6,865 bases of DNA from an uncultured Candidatus Competibacteraceae bacterium (GTDB lineage Bacteria; Pseudomonadota; Gammaproteobacteria; Competibacterales; Competibacteraceae). Shown here piece by piece: positions 1-6,028 of this stretch. A program made the translations under genes and the position numbers. The notes under the pieces are model-generated. The model was not told the origin of the DNA. It worked only from the letters and a program-made list of their open reading frames with translations, and ran no database searches. Each line of letters opens with the position of its first letter. The stretch's first letter is position 1. Where the stretch lies: positions 1-6,865 of the forward strand of contig CALMNY010000058.1 in NCBI GenBank assembly GCA_937872125.1. The letters run 5' to 3'.

Positions 1-295
1 CGCCGAGCCAGCGATGATTGACATACGGCATGCCGCAGCGCAGCGCCGCCTCGGCGGTCGCCTCGCGGGCCGAGCGCTTGGTGCCCACCATCAGAATCTT
101 GCCGCCCTGCGAGGCCAGCCGGCCCCCGAAATTGAGCGCATCGAGATACAGCGGCAGGGTTTTTTCCAGGTTGACGATGTGGATCTTGCTGCGCGCCCCG
201 AAGATATACGGGGCCATCTTGGGATTCCAGTAACGGGTCTGGTGGCCGAAATGCACGCCGGCCTCCAGCATCTGGCGCATGGAAACGGTCGCCAT
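1..295 (-). CDS. rpsB: 30S ribosomal protein S2 (N-terminal part, gene runs off the left edge)
   Basis: The reverse strand encodes 98 residues beginning [20 protein letters not shown], the typical S2 start. The S2 hallmarks [34 protein letters not shown] and VNHRWLG follow, the last at the window edge. S2 is a late-assembling protein of the small ribosomal subunit that depends on S1 and helps hold S1 on the ribosome. The start ATG at 295-293 is fixed by an AAGGAGA Shine-Dalgarno sequence upstream and by the match to the family N-terminus. In gammaproteobacteria rpsB is normally followed by tsf (EF-Ts), which would lie outside the window. The gene is divergent from map, as in E. coli. Nothing is odd in the visible part. 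Identification is essentially certain; only the C-terminal part is unseen. Confidence 0.98.
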   Translation of the reverse strand, partial: MATVSMRQMLEAGVHFGHQTRYWNPKMAPYIFGARSKIHIVNLEKTLPLYLDALNFGGRLASQGGKILMVGTKRSAREATAEAALRCGMPYVNHRWLG

Positions 296-432
296 TGCTG
301 AATGTTCTCCTTGAGAATTTGGGGTTAAGCGTCCATCCGCCCCGAGCGGCGACCCGTGTACTAGTGGGCACCCGGCCACCCGTGTCGGCGAATGTGAGAA
401 TTTAGGAATATCGTAGAGTTTGCCTAAAAGGC
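296..432 (-). promoter_or_regulatory. rpsB mRNA leader, probable S2 autoregulatory region
   Basis: A leader of about 137 bases lies between the predicted rpsB transcript start and the ATG. Seen directly: a hairpin at the very 5' end (GCCT/AGGC, 422-425 with 429-432, loop of three), a small stem at 364-367 with 376-379, another at 337-340 with 346-349, and the 8-mer ACACGGGT (reverse strand) twice, at 352-359 and 378-385. In E. coli, S2 is known to repress rpsB-tsf through the structured rpsB leader. I infer the same role here from position and structure. I cannot fold the RNA or match it to a covariance model, so the exact binding site is not assigned. Confidence 0.5.
306..312 (-). promoter_or_regulatory. 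rpsB Shine-Dalgarno sequence
   Basis: The reverse strand reads AAGGAGA, ending 10 bases before the rpsB ATG. It is a strong match to the 16S rRNA 3' end and decides the rpsB start. Confidence 0.85.
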
Positions 433-438
433 GCGCGC

Positions 439-468
439 TTTATAACATGGATTGTTTCGGAAAACCAA
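439..468 (-). promoter_or_regulatory. rpsB promoter, extended -10 with GC-rich discriminator
   Basis: On the reverse strand TATAAA (444-439) is preceded by TG one base upstream (447-446), giving an extended -10. A weak -35, TTGGTT (468-463), sits 18 bases upstream. The discriminator reads GCGCGC up to the predicted start near 432, a feature typical of growth-rate and ppGpp-sensitive promoters of ribosomal genes. The forward strand of the same bases also gives TATAAC (441-446) with a poor -35 (TTGCCT, 420-425, spacer 15). That could serve map, so the divergent promoters may overlap; this second call is weak. Confidence 0.65.
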
Positions 469-561
469 ATGAACCGCCGTTTGCGGCGCGCTGTCCCATC
501 TTCCGGTAATCGCGCCCACTGCTGTTCTCCTCACCCCGCCTGGCCAGTCCGCTCACCGAAC

Positions 562-1356
562 ATGTTTCAGAAACCTCCCAAGAAATCGCTGAACATCATT
601 CTCAAGACGCCGGAAGCCATCGAAAAGATGCGAGTAGCCGGCCGCCTGACCGCCGAGGTGTTGCGGATGATCGAGCCGCATGTGCGCGAAGGCGTCGCCA
701 CCGAGGAACTGAACCGGATTTGCCACGATTATATCGTCAACGAACAACAAGCGATTCCCGCGCCGCTCAATTATCGCGGCTTCCCCAAATCCATCTGCAC
801 CTCGGTCAATCAGGTGGTCTGCCACGGCATCCCCAGCCCGAAGACGCTGAAAAAGGGCGACGTGCTCAATATTGACATCACCGTGATCAAGGATGGCTAC
901 CACGGCGATTCCAGCCGGATGTTCGCCATCGGCACGCCGCCCGTCGTCGCGCAGCGGGTTAGCCGGGTGGCCTACGAATGCCTGTGCATCGGTATTCGCA
1001 TGGTGCGGCCCGGCATCCGGCTCGGCGACATTGGCTACGCGATCCAGAAGCACGCTGAAGCCCAGCATTGCTCGGTGGTGCGCGAGTATTGCGGCCATGG
1101 CATCGGTCGGGACTTCCACGAAGACCCGCAAGTGCTGCACTACGGTAAACCGGGCGAGGGCGTCGAACTGGTTCCCGGCATGACCTTCACCATTGAACCG
1201 ATGATCAACGCCGGCAAGCGCCACGTCAAACTGCTGCCCGACGGCTGGACCGTGGTCACCAAGGATCACAGCATTTCCGCCCAGTGGGAACACACCGTGC
1301 TGGTCACTCCCACCGGCCACGAAATCCTTACCCTGCTCCCTGGCGAATCGCTCTAA
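562..1356 (+). CDS. map: methionine aminopeptidase, type I
   Basis: The product removes the initiator methionine from nascent proteins in the cytosol when the second residue is small. From the ATG at 562 it is 264 residues, the same length as E. coli Map. The pita-bread fold ligands are all present: D105 (NIDIT), D116 (HGDSS), H179 (CGHGIG), E212 (FTIEPM) and E243 (WEH), plus the substrate-side histidines H88 (VCHGIP) and H186. Another in-frame ATG at 469 would add 31 residues (MNRRLRRAV...). I reject it because those codons lack the strong GC third-position bias of the gene, have no family match, and overlap the rpsB promoter. No clear Shine-Dalgarno sequence precedes 562, so the start is less certain than the function. 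glnD follows 21 bases after the stop, suggesting one operon. Confidence 0.95.
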   Translation: MFQKPPKKSLNIILKTPEAIEKMRVAGRLTAEVLRMIEPHVREGVATEELNRICHDYIVNEQQAIPAPLNYRGFPKSICTSVNQVVCHGIPSPKTLKKGDVLNIDITVIKDGYHGDSSRMFAIGTPPVVAQRVSRVAYECLCIGIRMVRPGIRLGDIGYAIQKHAEAQHCSVVREYCGHGIGRDFHEDPQVLHYGKPGEGVELVPGMTFTIEPMINAGKRHVKLLPDGWTVVTKDHSISAQWEHTVLVTPTGHEILTLLPGESL

Positions 1357-1373
1357 CATTCCGCGCCTTCTTC

Positions 1374-1398
1374 TTCCGTGCCTTCCGTGTGTTCCGTG
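1374..1398 (+). repeat. 9-bp tandem repeat, three TTCCGTG units at the glnD start
   Basis: TTCCGTG occurs at 1374-1380, 1383-1389 and 1392-1398, exactly nine bases apart, with a related TTCCGCG at 1359-1365. The units span the map-glnD junction and supply the only three GTG start candidates for glnD (1378, 1387, 1396). Confidence 0.7.
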
Positions 1399-4074
1399 GA
1401 CAAAACTTCCCATCCCAACGAAACCGCCCTCGCCCTTTTCGACGCGGCGGAATTCGAGCGCGAACTGGCGGCTGCCCCCAGTCCCATCGCACCGTTCCGC
1501 GCCCTGCTCAAGCAGAGCGACGCCCGCTTCAAGGACTTGTTCCTGCAAGATGTTCCCGCCCACGAATTGGTGCCAACCCGCGCCCGGCTGATGGACCAAT
1601 TGCTGCGGCGGGCCTGGTTGCGGTTTTTCGAAGCGGATGCGCTGGACCTGGCGCTGGTGGCAGTGGGCGGCTACGGTCGCGGCGAGCTGCATCCGGGTTC
1701 GGACGTGGACCTCATGATCCTGCTCGGCGACCAGACTCTGGACGCCCGCCGCTCTGGACTGGAGGATTTCCTGACATTCTTGTGGGACATCGGCCTGGAA
1801 GTCGGCCACAGCGTGCGCACGGTCGAGGACTGTGCCCGCGAAGGCGCCGCCGACATCACCGTCGCCACCAGTCTGATGGAAGCACGCCTGCTAATCGGCT
1901 CGGCCTCGTTGTTCGAGCAGATGCGCGCGGTCACCGGCCCTGACCGCATCTGGCCGGACGCCGCCTTCTTCGAGTCCAAGCAGCAGGAACGCCAGCAGCG
2001 TTGCCAACGGTACAACGAAACCGCTTTCAATCTGGAGCCGAACATCAAGGAGGGTCCGGGCGGCTTGCGCGACTTGCAGATGATCGGCTGGGTCACCAAG
2101 CGCCACTTCGGCGCCAGCACGCTGCGCGAACTGGTGGATCACGGCTTCCTCAGCCCGCGCGAATACGAGGAGCTGATCGAGTGCCGCAACTTCCTCTGGC
2201 AGATCCGGTTCGCCTTGCATGTGCTGACCGGTCGCCGCGAGGATCATTTGCTGTTCGACCACCAGCGGCGCATCGCCCAGCAACTCGGCTACCAGGACCA
2301 GGATCACAACCTGGCGGTCGAGCAGTTCATGCAGCGCTACTACCGCACGGTCAACACCCTGAGCCAGCTCAACGAGATGCTGTTGCAACTGTTCGAGGAG
2401 GCGATCCTGCTGGCCGACGACCCGGATGAGCCGACCCCGATCAACCGCCGGTTCCAGGCCCGGCGCGGCTATCTGGAAGTGACCCGGCCCAACGTGTTTC
2501 TGCGCTACCCGTTCGCCCTGCTGGAAATCTTCCTGATCTTGCAGCAGCACCCGGACCTCAAAGGCATCCGCGCCGCCACCATCCGCCTGATCCGCGACCA
2601 TCTACCGCTGATTGACGACAAGTTCCGCCACGATATGCGGCCGCGCAGCCTGTTCATGGAAATCCTGCGCCAGCCGCTGCGGGTCAGCCAGCAACTGCGG
2701 CTGATGAACGCCTGTGGAGTGCTGCCGGCCTATTTGCCGGAATTCGGCCACATCACTGGCCGGATGCAATACGACCTGTTTCATGCCTACACCGTGGATC
2801 AGCATATCCTGTTCGTGGTGCGCAACCTGCGGCGGTTCTTCCTGCCCCAGTTCGCCCACGTGATGCCGCGCTGCAACGCCATCATGGAGCAGTTGCCCAA
2901 GCCGGAACTGCTGTACATCGCCGGCCTGTACCACGATATCGCCAAGGGGCGCGGCGGCGATCATTCCGAACTGGGCGCGGTGGATGCGGAGCAGTTCTGC
3001 CAGCGCCATGGATTGAGCAGTTTCGACACCCGGCTGGTCGCCTGGCTGGTGCGTCATCACCTGACCCTGTCGCTGACTGCGCAAAAGAAAGACATCCACG
3101 ATCCGGCGGTTATCCACGATTTCGCTCGCCTGATGGGCGATCAGATGCACCTGGATTATCTGTATCTGCTGACGGTCGCCGACATTCGCGCCACCAATCC
3201 CAAGCTGTGGAACACCTGGCGGGATTCGCTGCTCTGGCAGTTGTACGAAGCCACCCGCCGGGCGTTGCGCCGGGGGCTGGACCATCCGATTGACAAGGAA
3301 GAGCGGATCCGCGAGATTCAAGTCCAGGCGCGACAACGACTGCACGTCACCAAAATTGATGAGGCGCGCATCAACCGGGTGTGGGAGAGCTTCGGCGATG
3401 ACTATTTCCTGCGCCATTCCGCCGACGAAATCACCTGGCATACCCGGGCGATTCTCAAGAAGGGCTACGACGAGCGGCCGGTGGTCATGGCCCGCGCTGA
3501 TCCGAATCGGGGCGGCACCGAAATCTTCATTTACACCCTCGATCAGGACAATCTGTTCGCCCTGATCACCTCGATCCTCGACCAACTGGGGCTGACGATT
3601 CTCGATGCTCGCATTCTCACCGGCCACAACGGTTATGCGCTTGACAGCTTCACGGTGCTGGAGGATTCCGGCGCGCCGATTAGCGAGCGGGCGCGGATCA
3701 AGGAAATCATCGCCCGCCTGCACCACGCCCTGAGCCAGCCCGCCGCTACGCCGATCCTGCCCAGCCGGCACATTTCGCGGATTCAGCGAGCGTTTCAGAT
3801 GCCGACGCTGGTCTCATTCCGCGAGGACGAGGCCAACAGCCGCACGGTGGTGGAACTGGTGTCCTGGGATCGGCCCGGCTTGCTGTGCCGGGTCGGACAG
3901 GCGTTCATGGAATGCGGGGTGCAGTTGCACAACGCCAAGATCGCCACCCTCGGCGCGCAGGTCGAGGACGTGTTCTTCGTTACCGACCGCGAGAACCGGC
4001 CGCTGAACGATCCCCGGAAATACGCAGCGTTGCGCGCGGCGCTGGTCGAACAACTTGATTCCGGCGAGGATTAA
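1378..4074 (+). CDS. glnD: bifunctional [protein-PII] uridylyltransferase / uridylyl-removing enzyme
   Basis: GlnD senses glutamine. At low glutamine it uridylylates the PII proteins (GlnB/GlnK); at high glutamine it removes UMP, thereby steering glutamine synthetase adenylylation and the NtrBC system. The 898 residues compare with 890 in E. coli. Domains in order: nucleotidyltransferase with GGYGRGELHPGSDVDL (G97, G98, catalytic D109 and D111); a central linker region with NLEPNIKEGPGGLRDL; the HD hydrolase domain with YHDIAKGRGGDH (H519, D520, H529), which carries uridylyl removal; and two ACT domains at about 710-790 (GGTEIFIYT) and 822-898 (VVELVSWDRPGLL), which bind glutamine. All catalytic motifs look intact. 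The start is uncertain: GTG 1378, 1387 and 1396 are all possible, none with a clear Shine-Dalgarno sequence. The 21-base gap suggests cotranscription with map. The next gene downstream is not dapD as in E. coli. Confidence 0.97.
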   Translation: MPSVCSVDKTSHPNETALALFDAAEFERELAAAPSPIAPFRALLKQSDARFKDLFLQDVPAHELVPTRARLMDQLLRRAWLRFFEADALDLALVAVGGYGRGELHPGSDVDLMILLGDQTLDARRSGLEDFLTFLWDIGLEVGHSVRTVEDCAREGAADITVATSLMEARLLIGSASLFEQMRAVTGPDRIWPDAAFFESKQQERQQRCQRYNETAFNLEPNIKEGPGGLRDLQMIGWVTKRHFGASTLRELVDHGFLSPREYEELIECRNFLWQIRFALHVLTGRREDHLLFDHQRRIAQQLGYQDQDHNLAVEQFMQRYYRTVNTLSQLNEMLLQLFEEAILLADDPDEPTPINRRFQARRGYLEVTRPNVFLRYPFALLEIFLILQQHPDLKGIRAATIRLIRDHLPLIDDKFRHDMRPRSLFMEILRQPLRVSQQLRLMNACGVLPAYLPEFGHITGRMQYDLFHAYTVDQHILFVVRNLRRFFLPQFAHVMPRCNAIMEQLPKPELLYIAGLYHDIAKGRGGDHSELGAVDAEQFCQRHGLSSFDTRLVAWLVRHHLTLSLTAQKKDIHDPAVIHDFARLMGDQMHLDYLYLLTVADIRATNPKLWNTWRDSLLWQLYEATRRALRRGLDHPIDKEERIREIQVQARQRLHVTKIDEARINRVWESFGDDYFLRHSADEITWHTRAILKKGYDERPVVMARADPNRGGTEIFIYTLDQDNLFALITSILDQLGLTILDARILTGHNGYALDSFTVLEDSGAPISERARIKEIIARLHHALSQPAATPILPSRHISRIQRAFQMPTLVSFREDEANSRTVVELVSWDRPGLLCRVGQAFMECGVQLHNAKIATLGAQVEDVFFVTDRENRPLNDPRKYAALRAALVEQLDSGED

Positions 4075-4224
4075 CCATCGCCGCCGGAATCCAGACGGGC
4101 CAGCCGGATACCGACACTCCGGGGGTTGCCATGAAAAACAGGGATTACCTGTTAGGCGGTCTGCTGGGCGCTGCTCTGATTCTGGCGGCCTGGCAGGAAT
4201 GGCTGGCTGGGGTTCGTCCCGGAT
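4075..4224 (+). pseudogene. glnD to nadR gap: hydrophobic ORF start, possible broken 5' end of the NadR-like gene
   Basis: These 150 bases hold no complete gene. An ATG at 4131 opens a frame beginning MKNRDYLLGGLLGAALIL, a short basic head and a hydrophobic stretch, followed by AAWQEWLAG. After the GGGG run at 4209-4212 this frame becomes an out-of-frame reading of the kinase gene and stops at 4364. Dropping one G from that run would continue WQEWLA directly into GFVPDVVFTSEDYG of the NadR-like protein. The combined product would be about 275 residues. The kinase frame itself has a TGA at 4177-4179. Upstream of 4131 there is only a G-rich run, not a good Shine-Dalgarno sequence. It could be the remnant of a deleted NMN adenylyltransferase N-terminus joined to foreign sequence, or a real frameshift or sequencing error. 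Confidence 0.4.
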
Positions 4225-4959
4225 GTGGTCTTCACCTCGGAGGATTATGGCGACCGGTTCGCCCATTTTCTGGGCTGCCGGCACGTTCAGGTAGACAAGG
4301 CCCGGCGGACTGTGCCGATCTCGGGGACGCAAATCCGGGCCAATCCGCTGGCCTGCTGGGATGATCTGGCGCCGCCCGCGCGGGGCTATTACGCCCGCCG
4401 CATCAGCCTGGTCGGCGCTGAATCCACCGGTAAGACCACGCTGGCCCAGGCGCTGGCCGAGTACTATCACACCGTCTGGGCGCCGGAATATGGCCGCAAG
4501 TACACCGAACGTAAGCTGGCCAACGGCGACGCGGGCAATCGCTGGACCTCCGAGGAGTTCATTCACATCGCCGAAACCCAGTGTGCCCATGAGGATGCAG
4601 CCGCCCGCCGGGCCAACCGGGTCCTGATCTGCGACACCGATGCTTTCGCCACGGCGATCTGGCATCGGCGCTATCTTGGCGACCGCTCGCCGGCAGTGGA
4701 AGCCATCGCCGCCCGCCACCGCAGCCCCGATTTATATCTGCTGACGGATGTAGACGCGCCTTTCGTGCAGGACGGCGCCCGCGACGGCGAAACGATCCGC
4801 GCCTGGATGCACCAGACCTTCATCACAGAACTGGCAGCGTGGCGCCGGCCCTACCGGTTGCTGACGGGTTCGTGGGCCGAACGTCTGGCCCAGGCCATCG
4901 GTCATGTTGATAACGTTCTGGCCACCGCAAATTCCGAACCCATGGAGAGACCGCTATGA
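4225..4959 (+). CDS. nadR: NadR-like ribosylnicotinamide kinase, N-terminally truncated
   Basis: From GTG 4225 the product is 244 residues. Residues 1-40 match the tail of the NadR NMN adenylyltransferase domain: FTSEDYG, then VDKARRTVP and the ISGTQIR motif at 32-38. Residues 58-235 form a P-loop kinase with GAESTGKT (64-71), APEYGRKY (86-93), the acidic strand LICDTDA (134-140) and DAPFVQDGARDG (177-188), the pattern of the NadR kinase that phosphorylates nicotinamide riboside to NMN in NAD salvage. The N-terminal NMNAT part with its nucleotide-binding GKFxPxHxGH motif is absent, as is any helix-turn-helix. NMN adenylylation is therefore unlikely, while kinase activity is plausible. The start is forced: the frame has a stop at 4177 and no good Shine-Dalgarno sequence. 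The kinase frame is open throughout. Whether it is a functional stand-alone kinase or a decaying gene is undecided. It overlaps the next ORF by ATGA. Confidence 0.7.
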   Translation: MVFTSEDYGDRFAHFLGCRHVQVDKARRTVPISGTQIRANPLACWDDLAPPARGYYARRISLVGAESTGKTTLAQALAEYYHTVWAPEYGRKYTERKLANGDAGNRWTSEEFIHIAETQCAHEDAAARRANRVLICDTDAFATAIWHRRYLGDRSPAVEAIAARHRSPDLYLLTDVDAPFVQDGARDGETIRAWMHQTFITELAAWRRPYRLLTGSWAERLAQAIGHVDNVLATANSEPMERPL

Positions 4960-5093
4960 TTCTTCGCGCTGCTGATTTCCTGCCGGTTTTGCTCCGGATT
5001 GCCAGGTCACTGCCCGCGATTAACGGCGTTGCCGCTTATCGTGAACAGAACCACAGCTTGTTACCTTCGCTGTCGAGAAAACTGCCCACGTAA
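4956..5093 (+). CDS. 45-residue ORF coupled to the NadR-like gene, probable gene stub
   Basis: An ATG at 4956 overlaps the stop of the kinase gene (ATGA) and has a GGAG Shine-Dalgarno sequence (4944-4947) eight bases upstream, the classic arrangement for translational coupling. The product starts MILRAADFLPVLLRIARSLP and ends at TAA 5091. Its last 58 bases lie antisense to the 3' end of the VOC gene, so that part is unlikely to be evolved coding sequence. I recognise no family. The best reading is the true start of a former downstream gene, cut off when the convergent VOC-cupin block became its neighbour. A real small protein is possible but less likely. Confidence 0.3.
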   Translation: MILRAADFLPVLLRIARSLPAINGVAAYREQNHSLLPSLSRKLPT

Positions 5094-5401
5094 TAATCAT
5101 CGTAGGGCTGGACCTCGTCGGCGATGACGATTCCGCGACCACGCAAGGCTTCTTGCGTCGCAAAGGCATGATCGGTTTCGATGGTCACTCGGGGATTGGG
5201 CGTCGCGGTGGGCGCCTCCCAATCGGGTTTCACCATCAGAATGATCTGATCGAGCCGCCAACCGACCTGCTCGGCCCCCTCATAAGCGGGCGGCAACCCC
5301 AATTGCTGACCGTAGAACCGATTGGCGCGATCCAGATTGCTGACCGCCAAAGCAATGACCTTGACCTGCCGAAAACCCAGTGGAGGAAGAGTGTCATTCA
5401 T
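5036..5401 (-). CDS. VOC-fold (glyoxalase/bleomycin resistance-like) protein
   Basis: The 121-residue product has two beta-alpha-beta-beta-beta modules, about 12-60 and 70-120. Family marks are VKVIALAVSNLDRANRFYGQ, QLGLPPAY and the C-terminal YDDYYVGSFLDSEGNKLWF. The ATG at 5401-5399 has a GGAGGG Shine-Dalgarno sequence (5414-5409) seven bases upstream, so the start is secure. Usual VOC metal ligands appear replaced: valine 15 stands where the first-strand histidine normally is, and tryptophan 117 where the glutamate of GNxxE normally is. A classic metal-dependent glyoxalase or dioxygenase role is therefore unlikely; a binding or non-metal role is possible, and the substrate is unknown. It lies 52 bases after the cupin gene on the same strand, probably in one transcript, and converges on the NadR-like gene. 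Confidence 0.88.
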   Translation of the reverse strand: MNDTLPPLGFRQVKVIALAVSNLDRANRFYGQQLGLPPAYEGAEQVGWRLDQIILMVKPDWEAPTATPNPRVTIETDHAFATQEALRGRGIVIADEVQPYDDYYVGSFLDSEGNKLWFCSR

Positions 5402-5453
5402 CGCTTTGCCCTCCGGATTGAAAAAATCTCTTCAAAAAGCAGCGGGGTGATCG

Positions 5454-5810
5454 TTACGGCCTGGCGTAATTCGCCATGCCGGTGATGTCAACCACCACGG
5501 CCGGTTCATCGCCAACGACCCAGGCATCATGGCCAGGCGGCAGGAGGGAAACCTCGCCCGGCCCGAACTCCCGTTGGCTGCCGTCGTCCATCCGAACCGC
5601 GAGGCGACCGGAAACATGGTACTGGAGGTGGGGCGCCTCGCAGCTTGTGGTATTCACGAGGGGCTTGACACAGGTGGACCATTGCCATCCCGGCTGGAGG
5701 ATCGCCCGGCCGAAAATGACGCCCCCCAGTTCGACCAGTCTCAACTCGCCTCGATCAAAGATTCTCGTCTCATCCGGTTGGGAAAAGCTTTTCTGCTGCA
5801 TTTGCGCCAT
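5454..5810 (-). CDS. small cupin-domain protein
   Basis: The 118-residue product is a single cupin barrel. Seen: GRAILQPGWQWS (34-45), HLQYHVSGRLAVRMDDG (61-77) as the first cupin motif region, and FGPGEVSLLPPGHDAWVVGDEP (82-103) as the second. The first motif lacks the usual HxH and glutamate; C57, H61, H65 and H94 are the candidate ligands, so metal binding is uncertain. The start is ATG 5810-5808, set by AAGGAGA (5822-5816) five bases upstream. The same frame extends upstream to an ATG at 5900, but that extension has no family match and passes through the Shine-Dalgarno sequence. The substrate is unknown. It is probably cotranscribed with the VOC gene 52 bases downstream. Confidence 0.88.
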   Translation of the reverse strand: MAQMQQKSFSQPDETRIFDRGELRLVELGGVIFGRAILQPGWQWSTCVKPLVNTTSCEAPHLQYHVSGRLAVRMDDGSQREFGPGEVSLLPPGHDAWVVGDEPAVVVDITGMANYARP

Positions 5811-6028
5811 GTTTTTCTCCTTTGCGAGAGATATGGCAGCGTATGGGGCAGGTAAGGTGCGGGTTAGCAACTTCCGCCCGGTGGGGCGGCCGACGAACAA
5901 TGAACTTGAAATGGGCCGTCAATTTAATGGACAGCAGAAAAACCGAGTAATTCAATCAACATTTCCAGGAAAAAATATTATTTTTATGCCCAGGTATCGG
6001 ATTGCGCAGGAGCAGGACTCAACAAAAC
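5811..6028. other. 218-base intergenic region between the permease and cupin genes
   Basis: It should hold the promoter and leader of the cupin-VOC pair, since the permease ends at its right border. The part 5930-5995 is clearly AT-rich compared with its surroundings (for example AAAAAATATTATTTTTATG, about 5969-5987). On the reverse strand a TTGACG could be a -35, but no good -10 follows at the right spacing, so I do not assign a promoter. No strong GC stem followed by a T run was found, so no terminator is called for the permease. The short direct repeat ACTCAAC (6017-6023 and 6027-6033) spans the permease stop codon. Confidence 0.5.
5874..5889 (-). repeat. GC-rich inverted repeat in the cupin leader
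   Basis: CCGCCC (5874-5879) and GGGCGG (5884-5889) form a perfect six-pair stem with a four-base loop, about 64 bases upstream of the cupin ATG. No T run follows on either strand, so it is not a standard terminator. It could be a leader hairpin or an operator half-site pair; its role is unknown. Confidence 0.45.

Noticed and set aside
469..561. 31-residue N-terminal extension of Map from ATG 469
   Set aside because: No family match, weaker third-position GC, and overlap with the rpsB promoter; ATG 562 gives the usual 264-residue length.
553..1809. Long open frame on the reverse strand opposite map and glnD
   Set aside because: It is antisense to two clearly identified genes with strong codon bias and has no recognisable domain; long shadow frames are expected in GC-rich DNA.
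2602..3771. Long reverse-strand open frame inside glnD
   Set aside because: Antisense shadow of the conserved HD and ACT regions of GlnD; no domain of its own.
3814..4719. Reverse-strand open frame across the end of glnD and the NadR-like gene
   Set aside because: Antisense to conserved coding on the other strand; no family features.
4979..5006. Stem of CCTG-CCGG with CCGG-CAGG as a terminator between convergent genes
   Set aside because: The stem is interrupted by a five-base bulge and no T run follows on either strand.
5969..5987. AT-only hairpin as a terminator for the permease
   Set aside because: The stem has no GC pairs and would be too weak; it lies over 40 bases past the stop.
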